In this document: in pieces, positions 1-11,874 of the stretch
Layout of the letters: every line of letters begins with the position of its first letter
Position numbering within the stretch: the stretch's first letter is position 1
From: Zanthoxylum bungeanum
Lineage: Eukaryota > Streptophyta > Magnoliopsida > Sapindales > Rutaceae
Assembly: GCA_019454045.1 (NCBI GenBank)
Contig: SKCR01051199.1
Span: forward strand, 1 to 64,000
Reading direction: 5' to 3'
DNA length: 64,000 bases
Notes under the pieces: model-generated
The model's input: only the letters and a program-made list of their open reading frames with translations
Told to the model about the DNA's origin: nothing
The model's database searches: none
Translations under genes and position numbers: made by a program

Positions 1-362
1 TCAAGAACTTGAACTTGAAAATGGTGGAAACTCTCTCTAATTCTTAGACTCTCTAATATATCACTGAGACTTATGAAAATAATATTGGATGTATAATTAA
101 TTGAGTGAGTAAAAAATGAGAACCCAATGCCCTATTTATAACATAGAAATTTGTCATTGAAGAGGTACCCAAAGGCTTAATGATACAATTCTTAAAATGG
201 TCATAACTCTTCAATGTATCATTCCAACTCAAAGGTTATATCATTTCCCTCTAAATGATATATCCATTCATTTGGTGTCTTTCCAAAAGGCCACATATTA
301 AAGGACATGTCTTATTATAAGACACTCTAAAAATAAACCTTATATTTAGGAAAATTTTCTAT
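1..362 (-). repeat. Probable 3' LTR of Copia element A, cut by the window edge
   Basis: This lies downstream of the element A pol stop and of a purine tract (364-373, minus TGTGGGGGAT). On the minus strand it carries a plant-type TATAAATA box near 133-140, as expected for U3/R. The other LTR copy is not in the window, so the boundary is inferred only from the purine tract. The first bases after the tract do not begin with TG, so the exact start is uncertain. Confidence 0.5.
133..140 (-). promoter_or_regulatory. TATA box of the element A LTR
   Basis: The plus strand reads TATTTATA, giving TATAAATA on the element's coding strand, inside the probable LTR. Confidence 0.45.
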
Positions 363-935
363 GATCCCCCACAATTTTCTAAATATCAATGCAGACACTC
401 GAGAGAGTTTCATTGAAATAAAACTGCATCGGAATAGGCAGCTTTCGCCTTAAACCTTTCCTAGTGAATGACAATCAATTTAATTAGAAAACCAGTGACC
501 CATAGTCTTCAACTGTTCCAAAGTTGGTGTAAACCAAGACAATAGTTATCACACAGCTTCACTTCGACCATTTTTCGCTCTACGGTTGTGTTCAATTCGG
601 CCATGAACATCGCTCATAGCTTCATCAAATATTTTAGGGAATTCAGCCTTTAATATTCCTATGGAAGCGACCTCACTTCTTACTTGAAATAGGTGATCTG
701 CCATGAAAAGTAATATGTCTTTACTCCTATTAGGATTCTTCCCCTAATATAGTGATCATTAAAAGCCTTAAATAATCCTAACATTGACAGATAACACTCT
801 GCGTCATTATAGGAATGTGATAGAGTATAGAACTCTACAGTGCTTGTTTTGAATTGCACAAAGATCAGTTGTCCATTTTGAACCTAGATCTTGGGATCTC
901 CAGTCAATTAGGTTGAGTTTCCACAATGATAATTC
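363..935 (-). other. Element A 3' untranslated segment with polypurine tract
   Basis: About 570 bp lie between the RNase H stop at 936 and the probable LTR. No reading frame of note. A G-rich purine tract (364-373 on the minus strand) next to the LTR side is a good candidate for the plus-strand priming site. Its length is larger than in the other Copia copies here, where the LTR follows pol within about 15 bp. Confidence 0.45.
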
Positions 936-1579
936 TTAATTTATAGGTTTTAAGTCCATTCCCATCGATGACTTTTCAACTTGCTCTCTGGGTAAACCTT
1001 TAGTAAGTGGATCCACTAGGCTTTCCTTCAACTTTACATAATATATTGAAATTATGCCGCTTAAGAGCAGTTGCCTTATGGTATTGTGTCTTCGACGTAT
1101 GGGTCGGGACTTACCATTATACATTATATTTTGGGCTCTCCCAATAGCCGATTGACTATCACAATGTATGTTTAAAGCTGGCACTGGTTTTGGCCAATTT
1201 GGAATATCTTCTAAGAAATTTCGAAGCCACTCCGCTTCTTCCGCTGCTTTGTCTAATGCTATGAATTCAGACTCCATAGTAGACCGTGCAATATACATTT
1301 GCCTCGAGAATTTTCAAGACACAACTGCACCACCAAGTGTGAAAATGAATCCACTGTATCAGATATCCAATTAGCATCACTATATCCCTATAGAACAACA
1401 TGATATCTCGTATAATACAGACCATATTTTGAACTTTCTCTCAGATATCTCAAAACTCTTACTATGGCTTTTAGTGGTTATGTCATGGATTACTCGTATA
1501 TCTACTAAGCCTGTTTACAACTTGAGCGATATTTGGTCGTGTGTAATTTGTGAGATACATCAGACTTCCGATGATTCTC
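936..1579 (-). pseudogene. pol: Copia element A pol: end of RT and RNase H
   Basis: An open frame of 120 codons (1298 to 936) reads the C-terminal RNase H of a Copia polyprotein: RSTMESEFIALDKAAEEAEW near its start (the second acidic catalytic position in MESEF), HCDSQSAIGRAQ (third acidic residue) and VDPLTKGL (the last Asp). Upstream, 1299-1579 still matches the region joining RT to RNase H (SLMYLTNYTRPNIAQ, then a GYSDANW relic), but stops and frame changes separate it from the open part. The reading stops dead at 1579, where element F is inserted, and resumes at 7220. RNase H would remove the RNA of the RNA-DNA hybrid during reverse transcription. It is a relic. Confidence 0.85.
1575..1579. 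repeat. Target-site duplication of element F, left copy
   Basis: TTCTC directly left of the F terminus; the same five bases follow the other terminus at 7220-7224. Confidence 0.85.
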
Positions 1580-4122
1580 TGTAACACCCCGCCAGAGGCA
1601 AGATGCTACCGACAGGAGACAAGATTGACCCATCTTCATAAGCCTCTGAATTTACCAAAAATTCGGCATGATGTATCCTAAAACTGGACAACCTGGATCA
1701 CAGTCCAGCATCAAACAGAATATAAGAAAACATCAAACCAATAAAAGGACCTCAGGTCCATACAAAACTCATCAAACCACAACCTAAAGGCTCCATGCCC
1801 ACATCATCTATCAACACTCAAGGGCTCTGCCCACAACATCATAAGAAATCAAAATATTTACTCAATATTTACAAACAACGTGCTCAGCACGATAAATAAA
1901 ATATTAATCTCAAGTCCTACATTTTCTAAAGTTTATCCCAGGACTCTTGTGAGGGTGACTGCCACTCGGGTGATCCGCGCCTCGAGCTTGTCTTCCAAAG
2001 ATGAAATGGTTGACCCACCTGGAAGCCAACCTGCAAAACTAGCAAACTATTTTAGAATATGTATGAGATGAATGTCGTCCGAACGGATTTCCTAACCTAC
2101 ACCACGAAATCATTAATCGATTAAACATACACACATGCATACATATCCAGTACACACACTCATTACACGATTTCTCATACACAAGTATATATATGGCAAA
2201 CACTACTTTATCATCAGAGTAGTCATACGTATACGTGTATACATCAAACATACTAATATACTCAATCCTTCAAATTCGGATACCATAGCGTTTAACAGTC
2301 GTCATCTCTTTCATTCAAGAAATGCTTAACTCACTCTCATTCCTTATCACACTTAACCAATTCAACCTCTATACAAATAACTCACATGTATATGTCAATG
2401 AAAACTTATTCATATTGCATACACTTACATAAACTAATACCAATAGCTCAATTTACCAATTTCGTATGTCCAACCTATACATATCATAATATCATATACA
2501 TATACGAACACACATTCATATACTTATACATGGACATATTCCTTTACATACACGCATTCATATCAATACAGATTCATATTCTTACGTACATCCATACATA
2601 CGCACAAACAATAAGCTCATCAAGCATTGCACTTCCTATCAAAGTATTGACAAAAATCCATACCTGTGGAGGTCGATAAGCTTAACTATACATGTTCTCG
2701 AACTCTGTCTCAAGAGTATCTCTAACTATCATCATACTATCTTAAACACTTCAATCATTTACATATATATATATATATATATACACATTTATATATATAA
2801 CACATATCAACAAATTAAGTATTCCTCGCATGAGTTACTTACCTGGCTTCGCGAGCACCGCAAGTCCTAGTCAAGTCTGCCAAAACAAATGGCGAAATGC
2901 CATCAGAAACACGACTTACGGAGTTCTCGACTAAACTACGATAAAATCCCGGATCTTTCCGGAGCAACCAAATCAAGTTTGTTTTCAATGTTTTCAGTTT
3001 CAATAATCTTAAAACACCATCACAAACTATTCCAAGCCACTAGTTCACCTAAATTCTTGGTTTACGCGTTTTTGGAAAAAAAAAACTTCCGAAAAAGTTT
3101 TTGCAAACGCTACAGAAGGGTCTCGAACCCTCCGAACCTACCCGAATTTATCCAAACACTATCATATCATCATATGCGACTCATATCTATCATTACGATA
3201 AAAAACACATTAATACACATAAAACCTTTTTTAACCGGAAACTTGCATATACTATCGAATCGATCCAACTCGTTCTGTTTTCACTCGGATAATATCAAAT
3301 GCTCATATTCAACATATTAATACTCAAACAATTTAATTTATATCAATACATAACTCTACGAAGCTACGGAATACATCCGAACATTTAAATATAAACTTGA
3401 TATTTGTGGATTTTTACCGAGAGGTCTTACCGAGATTTCGAGACTATATACGGACTCCAAACGATTCCACGAACGCGTTGGAATCGACGGAATTCCGATC
3501 GGAGTTATTGTTCACCAACGAGTTACTATTCACCTAATCTTCTTTCCTCATTTCATGTGCAGTTGAGCACGGATCGGAAAAATCATCATTGCCAACTTGT
3601 AGTACTCTCCGAGAGCTTCGATTTGGTTGGTGGCTCGGGTTGTGAAACGAAACGACGAGCCATAATCGGGAAATGTAAGTTCGCGCCTCCCTCTCTCTTC
3701 GCCGTTTCCGGCAGTTGCAGCGCCGTCGTCAGCCACTAGCAGTCTCACGACGTCCGGGCGCCTCTCCTATTACCGGCGCGACGGCCGACAAAGACTGATG
3801 GTCGGCCGTCGAGCTCACGACCTCTCTCTCAAAAACGGGAATGAGGGGTCAGGTGAGGGAAAATGTAATGTTTTGCCATTTTTGCAATATGCAAAAACTA
3901 TGGGGTATTTATAAAAAGTTTCTAAAATTTATATTCTGGCCCTCACGAAATTACAATCAGGTCCATGTCTGGAACTTTCTAGAAATTTCGTATTTTTGAA
4001 GCCATTCTGGTGCAAATTTCGAAAAGTGTTCGACATGAAAGTTGTTCGTCTTGTAAAAATGAGTCTGATGGTTCAAAAGTCAGCTCAATCGGAGTTCGTT
4101 TGAAAGTTTTATAGCCAAAACA
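1580..4122 (-). repeat. Element F 3' LTR, lacking its first ~210 bp
   Basis: It aligns along its length to 4464 through about 7010, then diverges after the shared GAAAGTTTTATAG. The U3 start (TGTAATATCCC and about 200 bp) present in the other LTR is missing here, so a deletion removed the interior together with the LTR start. It contains short AT microsatellites and TACATA-rich tracts; the short frames in it are composed of these repeats and look non-coding. Confidence 0.8.
2763..2783. repeat. (AT)n microsatellite in element F LTR
   Basis: A run of about ten AT dinucleotides. The matching place in the other LTR near 5660-5690 is shorter and broken, so the tract has changed length since insertion. 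Confidence 0.8.
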
Positions 4123-4463
4123 TGGTTCAAAATATCAGTTCATAATTCAGACTATCAACATCGTAGCATCTCTCATACCTCAAAACACCTCGAATTCACA
4201 TTACTTACATATTCATATTCCTATATAAACCACATACTTTTAACTCATACATATACATATATTCATAGAACATAAACATATACAGATAAATCAAATCACC
4301 TATCTCAATCAAAATCACATCACATCATATCATATACCAGAAATCAAATCAAATAGCAAATATAAGATCTATATAGTCTATACGTAGTAGAAAACTTACT
4401 CAGACGATCAGATACCCTGTAGTTGCAGTCACCGACACCTAAAACTGGCTCTGATACCATAAT
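4123..4463 (-). other. Element F residual interior with primer binding site
   Basis: This is the only sequence between the two LTRs. The minus strand reads TGGTATCAGAGCC (plus 4447-4459), the standard plant site for initiator Met tRNA, four bases from the LTR end. The rest is AT-rich leader with no reading frame. Confidence 0.75.
4447..4459 (-). promoter_or_regulatory. Primer binding site (tRNA-iMet) of element F
   Basis: Minus strand TGGTATCAGAGCC beside the LTR end. It fixes the orientation of element F as minus. Confidence 0.85.
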
Positions 4464-7219
4464 TGTAACACCCCACCAGAGGCAAGTGCTACCGACAGGA
4501 GATAGGATTGACCCATCTTCATAAGCCTCTGAATTTATCGAAAATTCGGCATGATGTATCCTAAAACTAGACAACCTGGATCGCAGTCCAACATCAAACA
4601 AAATATAAGAAAACATCAAACCAATAAAAGGACCTCAGATCCACACAAAACTCATCAAACCACAATCTAAAGGCTCCATGCCCACATCATCTATCAACAT
4701 TCAAGGGCTTTGCCCACAACATCATAAGAAATCAAAACATTTACTCAATATTTACAAACAACGTGCTTAGCACGACAAATAAAATATTAATCTCAAGTCC
4801 TACATTTTCTAAAGTTTTTCTCAGGACTCTTGTGAGGGTGACTGCCACTAGGGTGATCCGCGCCTCGAGCATGTCTTCCAAAGTTGAAATGGTTGACCCA
4901 CTTGGAAGCCAACCTGCAAAACTAGCAAACTATTTTAGATTATGTATGGGATGAATGCCGTCCGAACGGATTTCATAAACAGCTTGGCTACTATACCACA
5001 AAATCATTAATCGATTAAACATACACACATGCATACATATCCAGTACACACACTCATTACATGATTTCTCATACACAAGTATATATATGGAAAACATTAC
5101 TTTATCATCAGAGTAGTCATACGTATATGTGTATACATCAAACATACTAATATACTCAATCCTTCGAATTTGGATACCATAGCCTTTAACAGTCGTCATC
5201 TCTTTCATTCAAGAAATGCTTAACTCACTCTCATTCCTTATCACACTTAACCAATTCAACCTCTATATAAATAACTCACATGTATATGTCAATGAAAACT
5301 TATTCATATTGCATACACTTACATAAACTAATACCAATAGCCCAATTTACCAATTACGTATGTCTAACCTATACATATCATAATATCATATACATATACA
5401 AACACACATTCATATACTTATACATGGACATATTCCTTTACATACACACATTTATATCATTACATATTCATATCCTTACGTACATCCGTACATACGCACA
5501 AATAATAAGCTCATCAAACATTGCACTTCATATCAAAGTATTGACAAAAATCATACATGTGGAGGTCGATAAGCTTAACTATACATGTTCTCGAACTCTG
5601 TCTTAGGAGTATCTCTAACTATCATTGTACTATCCTAAACACTCTAATCATTTACAGATATATAAACATTTATATATATATATAACACATATCAACAAAT
5701 TACGTATTCCTCGCATGAGTTACTTACCTGGCTTCGCGAGCACTACAAGTCCTAGTCAAGTCTGCCAAAAAAAATGGTGAAATGCCATAAAAATCATGAC
5801 TAATGGAGTTCTCGACTAAACTACGATAAAATCCCAGATTTTTCCGGAGCAACCAAATCAAGTATGTTTTGAATTTTTTCTGTTTCAATAATCTTAAAAC
5901 ACCATCACAAACTATTCCAAGCCACTAGTTCACCTAAATTCTTGGTTTACGCGTTTTTGGAAAAAAAACTTCCAAAAATATTTCCGCAAATGCTACAGAA
6001 GGGTCTCGAACCCTCCTAACCTACCCGAATTTATCCAAACACTATCATATCATCATATGCGACTCAGATCTATCATTACGATCAAAAACACATTAACACA
6101 CATAAAACCTTCTTTAACCGGAAACTTGCATAAACTATCGAATCGATCCAACTCGTTCCGTTTTCACTCGGATAATATCAAATGCTCATATTCAACATAT
6201 TAATACTCAAACAATTTAATTTATATCAATATATAACTCTACGAAGTTACGAAATACATCCGACCATTTAAATATAAACTTGATATTTGCGGATTTTTAT
6301 CGAGAGGTCTTACCGAGATTTTGAGACTATATACGGACTCCAAACGATCCCACGAACGCGCTAGAATTGATGAAATTCCGATCGGAGTTACTGTTCACTG
6401 ATGGGTTACTGTTCACCGAATCTTCTTTCCTCGTTTCATGTGCAAATGATCATGGATCAAAAAAATCATCGTTTCCATCTTGTAGTACTCTCCGAGATTT
6501 TTGATTTGGCGGGTGGCTCGGGTCGTGAAATAAAGTGACGAGCCGGGATCAGGAAATATAAGTTCGCACCTCCCTCTCTCTTCGCCATTTCCGGCAGTTG
6601 CAGCACTGTTGCCAGCCACCAACAGTCTCACGACGTCCAGGCACCTCTCCCATCACCGGCACGATGGCCGGCAAAGACCGATGGCCGACCGTTGAGCTCA
6701 CAACCTCTCTCTCTCAAAAACGGGAATGAGGGGTCGGGTGAGGGAAAATGTAATGTTTTGCCATTTTTAAAATATGCAGAAACTATGAGGTATTTATAAG
6801 AAAGTTTCTAAAATTTACATTCTGGCCCCCGTGAAATTACAATCAGGTCCCAGTCTGGAACTTTCTAGAAAGTTCACATTTTTGAAGCACTTTTGATGCA
6901 AATTTCAAAAGGTATTCAACATGAAAGTTGTTCGTCTCGTAAAAATGAGTCTGATGGTTCAAAAACCAGTTCAATCGGAGTTCGGTTGAAAGTTTTATAG
7001 ATAAAACAATAAACTTTTACGCGTATAACGATAAAATCAGAAATCGTGTAATCAGTTCTCGAAGCTACTCGTTTTCCAATACGATGAATCTTCACTTTAA
7101 AATATTAAGGTCTATTTTTCAACACATAAACTCTAATTTTTGAATACCATCTCATTCCAAATCGTTAACTTTAATTCGGAAAACCTCATACACTATTCTG
7201 AAAAACTCGGGATATTACA
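4464..7219 (-). repeat. Element F 5' LTR, complete
   Basis: A 2756-bp LTR with TG...CA termini on the minus strand. Its left end abuts the primer site and its right end abuts the TTCTC duplication. It differs from the other LTR by scattered substitutions and small indels, so the insertion is not recent. No convincing coding region. Confidence 0.85.
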
Positions 7220-7984
7220 TTCTCGAATACTCTAATTGTGATACGCTCGAACTAGTATTCTTTAACTTGTGAAGAGTTAGGTTCACAAGAGTTATAGCTA
7301 TGTTTGGATATCTTTTGTTGTATTTCTCAACATAATGAGCATGAGATAATATTTATCCCTCTAATGTTATAGAAATCTTAATTCCTAGGATCACATCAGC
7401 TACTCTTAAATTATTCATGTCAAATTTACCGGTCAATACTTTGTTGGTTGACTGAATCATCTCATGATTGCTACCAATTATCAACATATCATCTACGTAG
7501 AGACACATAATGACATATGATTTTTGAGTTGATTTAATGTAGACACACTTATCACACTCATTAATTTTAAATCCACTTGATAATATTTTTTGTCAAATTT
7601 CTCATGTCATTGTTTAGGTGCTTGTTTTTATCCGTATATTGATTTTACAAATTTTCACACCTTGTGTTCTTGTCCAGGAATATTAAAACCTTTTGATTGT
7701 TCTATGGAAATCTCTTTATCTAATTCACAATTTAAAAATATCGTCATCACATGTATTTGATGTATTTCAAGACCAAATATAGCTGCTATGGCTATAAGCA
7801 TTCTTATTGAAGTGGTACGAGTCACTAGAAAATATGTATCAAAGTAATCAAGGCATTCTTTTTGTTTATAACCTTTTATGACAAGTCTTGCCTTGTAATT
7901 ATCTATTGATCCATCCAACTTCATCTTCCATTTGAAAATCCATTTGTAGCCCAACGGCTTACAACCTACAGGAAGATCAACCAA
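7220..7984 (-). pseudogene. pol: Copia element A pol: reverse transcriptase
   Basis: The frame 7984 to 7655 reads the start of the Copia RT domain: GCKPLGYKWIFKWKMK, KARLVIKGYKQKE and a TAFLNG relic (TIFLNCELDKEI). Further along the minus strand the catalytic YVDD box is intact at 7488-7499, followed by the MLIIGSN strand and LRVADVILGIKI. Several frame changes separate these blocks. The reading ends at the element F insertion and its last motif joins the region left of 1580. It would have copied the element RNA into cDNA in the cytoplasmic particle. Confidence 0.85.
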
Positions 7985-8973
7985 CTCCTAAGTATGGTTT
8001 TGAAGGATTAAATCAATCTCTTTATTGATAGCCTTTTTCCACAAAGGTGCCTCCGAAAAAGACATTGCTTCTTTATAAATTTGAGGTTTATTTTCTAACA
8101 TGTATGTCAGAAAATCAGGTTCGAATGACTTAGATGTTCTTGCTCTTTTGCTACATCTAAGTTCATTTTTCTCAGTATTTTCATGTTGATATGATTCTTG
8201 GTTAACTTGATCACTACTTGTAGCAGTATCAATGGTTATTTTGAGAGACTATGTTTTTTGTTTTTCTTTACAAGGAAATATCTATTCAAAGAATGTCACA
8301 TTCATCAACTCAGTTATTATATTTGGATTGATGTCCAGAATTTTAAATTTATGTACCAAGAATCAATGTGCACTACTATTGTGAGTATATCTAATGAATA
8401 TACAGTCAACAGTTTTTAGTCATATTCTCACCTTCTTAGGTTTATGAATCATCACTTTGGCCAGACACCCTCATACTTTTAAATATTTGTAGGAAGGTGC
8501 GTGACTTTTTAGATAACTTGTTCAGAACATAGTTGGCAGAAATCAAGGCTCCCCCACAAGTTCTGTGGTAAACCAAATCTTGTCAACATGGCATTTATCA
8601 CTTCCTTCAACATTCAGTTTTGCGTTCCGCAATCCTCTTTTTTGAGGAGAATAAGGAGCAGTAGTTCGTGAATAATTCCATGATTAAAATAATATTCACC
8701 GAATGGTGTATATATTCACCTCTCATATCACTCATGATTATTTTGATTTTCTTGCTAAATTGATTTTTAACTTCGTTCTTATAATATATAAAGTTCTCAA
8801 TAGCTTCTCATTTGCTTCTCAGCAAATACACATAGTAGAATCTTGTGCTAGCATCGATAAAAGTAACAAAGTACTTTTTCTCGCCTCTTATTTGCATAAC
8901 ATTCATATCACACACATCGGTGTATGTAAGTTCTAAGGGTTAAGAGCTTCGTTCTATGGAATGAAATGATGTT
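7985..8973 (-). pseudogene. pol: Copia element A pol: integrase remnant
   Basis: No long frame survives, but three-frame reading of the minus strand gives Copia integrase and linker blocks in order: LKEVINAMLTRFGLPQNLWG (8550-8620 area), a KYEGVWPK/CLAKV block, then the pol linker RCSKRARTSKSFEPDFLTYM upstream of RT. The catalytic acidic residues are not all recognisable. Frameshifts and stops are frequent. Confidence 0.7.
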
Positions 8974-9402
8974 CTATCCATTTTTTGCTTCAACACATGC
9001 TTCATATTTATATTGGTTATCAATTGTAAATTTATGTATAAGGTCCATGTTAATTAATTTACACATTGTATCATAATTAAAATGCCCCAACCTACCATGC
9101 CATATATTTTGTGACTCAATAATATAAGAAGAAGATGTAACTTTATTATTATTAGCACTGTGTCGATTGATAGTCATTACATTGAACTTGAAAAGGCCTT
9201 TAGTGATATATCTTTTTCCTACATAAACATTATTTTTGGTAAGTACAAACTTATCAGAAATAAATACAAGCTTAAAGCTATTCTTGCTAAGGAGAGAACA
9301 TGAAATCAAGTTCTTCCGAATATCAAGAACATGTAAAATATTCTTCAATATAAGCTCATTCCCAGAAGTCATCTTCAAAACTATTGTGCCTTGTCCAACC
9401 AC
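8974..9402 (-). pseudogene. pol: Copia element A: protease C-terminus and GAG-pre-integrase
   Basis: An open frame of 142 codons. The first half resembles the post-protease part of Copia polyproteins (NELILKNILHVLDIRKNLIS). The second half carries the GAG-pre-integrase zinc-binding pattern, with IWHGRLGHFNYDTM giving the two His residues and a YEACVEAK relic where the two-Cys part should be (one Cys visible). It connects to protease upstream by a frame change at about 9402. Confidence 0.8.
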
Positions 9403-9742
9403 TCAAGAGTTGGATGAGTTTCCCATAGTCAGATGATTACCACCATTGACCTTTTGATAGGAGGAAAATATTTTGATGTCAGTAAAAATATGACGTGTAG
9501 CCCTAATGTCTACCCACCATTCTCTCGGGTTTCTAACCAAGTTGGCTTCAGTTACAAGTACTGGGAGGTTCACGTCTGAGATCTCATCAGTCAATAACGC
9601 ATCTTCAGTGACATGGGCCTCAATTTTCTTTTTCTTACCTTTGTCATGAGACTTCTTAAAGCTGCAGTCATTTGCCATGTGACCATTTTTTCTCACAGAC
9701 GTAGCACTTCCCCTTGAACTTCTTGTTTGCTTGGGAAGAATA
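9403..9742 (-). pseudogene. gag: Copia element A: zinc knuckle and aspartic protease
   Basis: An open frame of 97 codons (9696 to 9403). NGHMANDC at residues 4-11 is the second half of a CX2CX4HX4C knuckle; the first two Cys lie just upstream in another frame, separated by an extra A in a run of As. WWVDIRATRHI at residues 60-70 is the aspartic protease active site: Asp63 is kept, but the usual DSGA is DIRA, so the two following residues are changed and the enzyme would be dead. The gag part upstream is replaced by family B sequence from 9743. Confidence 0.8.
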
Positions 9743-10294
9743 TGTTAGAGTTGGTGTTTGAAGTGCCAATCCGAATTGTATATTTTATTATTTATTAATA
9801 AAATAATTATATTTTCATATCTTATTAATGGTATTGTCATTATGCGTATTAGATTGATATATAGATATGTTAAGAATGATATTGACCTTAGAATAGTCTT
9901 GTAGTAATACTGGACACTAGGTAGTCCGATATTGGGATAATATTACTATTATAAACTATTCTTAAAGTAAATATTCCTAGTCGTTGGTTTTGGAATACAG
10001 TCGAATTCCTATAACTTAGAAGACTAACACATGTCGTATATTGGAATTGGAGTTCCAATGGTTTAATTCAATGTACCATGAGTTTTTGGAAACTGGTATG
10101 GACGTGTGGGTATTGTTTGGACCGAATACTGAATGACTCACAGGTGATTCCTAATAGTTGGTAGTACACACCACCGTCAATATGAATCTCCTCGAGTCGA
10201 GTAGCATATGTAATCCTTTGACTATAGGATATCATTGATTTTGTGTGAGATCCTCCACACTTTGATACCATGTATGTCAGAAACCTTTCATTGT
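9743..10294 (+). repeat. Family B Copia LTR fragment, plus orientation
   Basis: It begins exactly at an LTR start (TGTTAGAGTTGGTG) and matches the family B LTR at 40781 over its first ~500 bp, ending within the block that reads CATGTATGTCAGAAACC. It sits head-on to the minus-strand family B gag at 10295. The exact start inside element A marks this as the insertion edge. Confidence 0.8.
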
Positions 10295-11075
10295 CAAAAA
10301 TAGGAAAAATATAAAGCGTACATGAGGGTATTGCCTTTCCTTTCAGCTCTGGAGAATCTTTCTTCCAGTGTCCAGACTTTTTACAGTGTAGACATGCATC
10401 ACGATCTACTTGTGGTTTGCAATTTTATGCTTCTTGGAGTTTCTCTTTGATATCTTCTTCTTTCTCATTTTGATTTTCTTTGACTTTCAAGAAGTCTTTG
10501 AAGAGCTTGCTCTACCATGGAGGTGCGAAGTGGGATTGCCTTTCTTCAAATCATGATCCTCCGTGCATAACATGCTATGAAATTCTTCATAATTGGCTTG
10601 CATTGAATGCATATAAAAATTTGACATAAAGCCAGCGTAAGTAATTGGAAAATAAGATAGAATCAAATTTCAGCTTAGTCGTTCATTGATCATAATATCA
10701 TATCATTCCAAATATCGGATCTGGTCTATCATATTCAAAACATGAATGCTGACCGCTCCTTCAATATATTTAAATTTCTTGATTTATTTCGAACAACTCT
10801 TTGATTGTTCTTATAATACTCCAAGAATCAGGTAACTCTATGTACTATCTTAACAAATCTGGAACCATCGATCCTAAAATATAGAATATCACCCTTAAGT
10901 TATCATCCTTCCATTTTTCAAAAGTCTCTTCCTCTTCGGGAGTGGAATCGGGATCGATTTCAACAGGAAATGGATTGATCGTCACATAGCTCAACTTTTC
11001 TAACTCCAAGACAAAGCAGATGTTCATTTCCAATTCAAAATAGTTCTCGGCTCCTTTCAATTTATTAGAATCCAA
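10295..11075 (-). pseudogene. gag: Family B Copia gag (UBN2-type) and zinc knuckle
   Basis: The frame 11075 to 10845 begins MDSNKLKGAENYFELEMNIC and ends ILGSMVPDLLR, the N-terminal capsid part of Copia gag; the ILGSMVPEL motif is shared with element E at 27612-27650. The rest (10845-10410) is riddled with stops. Around 10405-10340 a zinc knuckle remains, CLHCKKSGHWKKDS, whose last Cys is Ser, followed by a KGKAIPSC block matching the gag-protease joint of element E. The reading ends at the junction with the inverted LTR fragment. Gag would form the particle that packages element RNA; this copy cannot. Confidence 0.75.
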
Positions 11076-11874
11076 AAGTCACGCTTATAGATTTGCGACA
11101 GCCATCTACAAGACAACAATTAAACACTAGCAGAATATTTTCATTTTAATATAATGGATTTTAAATCTATTAGTGCCATCCCATTATTTTACGTAATTTT
11201 GTAATATCCCTTAACAGAAAAATAGAAATTTTACTATCAAAATTTCATAACAGGAAGTGGATCCCATGGCATTTACTATAGCTTCACAATAATGTTGGTC
11301 TTGGCCTTCATAAATTCATTAGGTAGACCTCAAAGGTCAATCACATTCCTGTGACCTATAAGTTTGGTCTTGAACCGTTTTTTATCCTCACAAATAACGT
11401 TATTGGATTAAGATGTGTTACAGGTGTATACTTGGCAATGTTCACTAATGAACTTCGTAAGTACACCCTCATAATAATGACGGTATTGGGTGAATATGTC
11501 AACTCATCATGCTACATCTAATATTTTACAGAACGACCTAATTTCTGACCACTTATACCCTTACAATAATTACTGTTTTGGGCATAGGTAATAAAAACTC
11601 ATTCATCTTTATATTGACAAGAAAGACCATCCAATAATGCTCCAACATTATTAGTACTCTTACTTAAAATAAAGTAATCACCTAATCATGTGAAATTTAT
11701 GACAATCAAGTCATAAACATGTTTGGGTCCAAATAAAAATTTTAATTTAAAACATAAAATGCATATCCAATATGACTTATGCATAATTAAATTAAAATTA
11801 TAGATGTATAGATTCAAATAAATGTCAAACATGTAACATATATTGTGTGGTTAAGACTTGCGCTGATACCATTC
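11076..11874 (-). other. Family B leader with primer binding site
   Basis: About 800 bp between the gag start and the LTR with no coding signal. The minus strand has TGGTATCAG at 11863-11871, a primer site for initiator Met tRNA, placed a few bases from the LTR end at 11875. Confidence 0.7.

Larger units (their letters stand above)
1580..7219 (-). mobile_element. Element F: coding-free LTR retrotransposon nested in element A pol
   Basis: The ends are TGTAACACCCC (1580) and GGGATATTACA (7219), so on the minus strand the element runs TGTAATATCCC to GGGGTGTTACA. Perfect 5-bp duplications (TTCTC) flank it, and element A's RT reading continues across the site once F is removed. Two direct repeats of 2.5-2.8 kb are separated by only about 340 bp with a TGGTATCAGAGCC primer site. 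No gag or pol motif is present, so it depended on another element's proteins or lost its own by deletion. TGTAATATCCC ends suggest a Gypsy relative, but nothing coding confirms that. Confidence 0.85.
1..9742 (-). mobile_element. Copia element A, 5'-truncated, split by nested element F
   Basis: Read on the minus strand, 9742 to 1 gives zinc knuckle, protease, GAG-pre-integrase, integrase, reverse transcriptase and RNase H, which is the Ty1/Copia order, and then an LTR-like end. The reading is interrupted between 1580 and 7219 by another element (F). The gag N-terminus and 5' LTR are missing because family B sequence begins abruptly at 9743. Many stops and frameshifts mean it cannot code. The window edge cuts the 3' LTR. 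Confidence 0.85.

Noticed and set aside
2386..2679. 97-codon frame rich in Tyr, Ile and His in the F LTR, repeated at 5280-5606
   Set aside because: It is made of CATA/TACA-rich simple sequence inside an LTR; the two copies differ by indels that ignore the reading frame.
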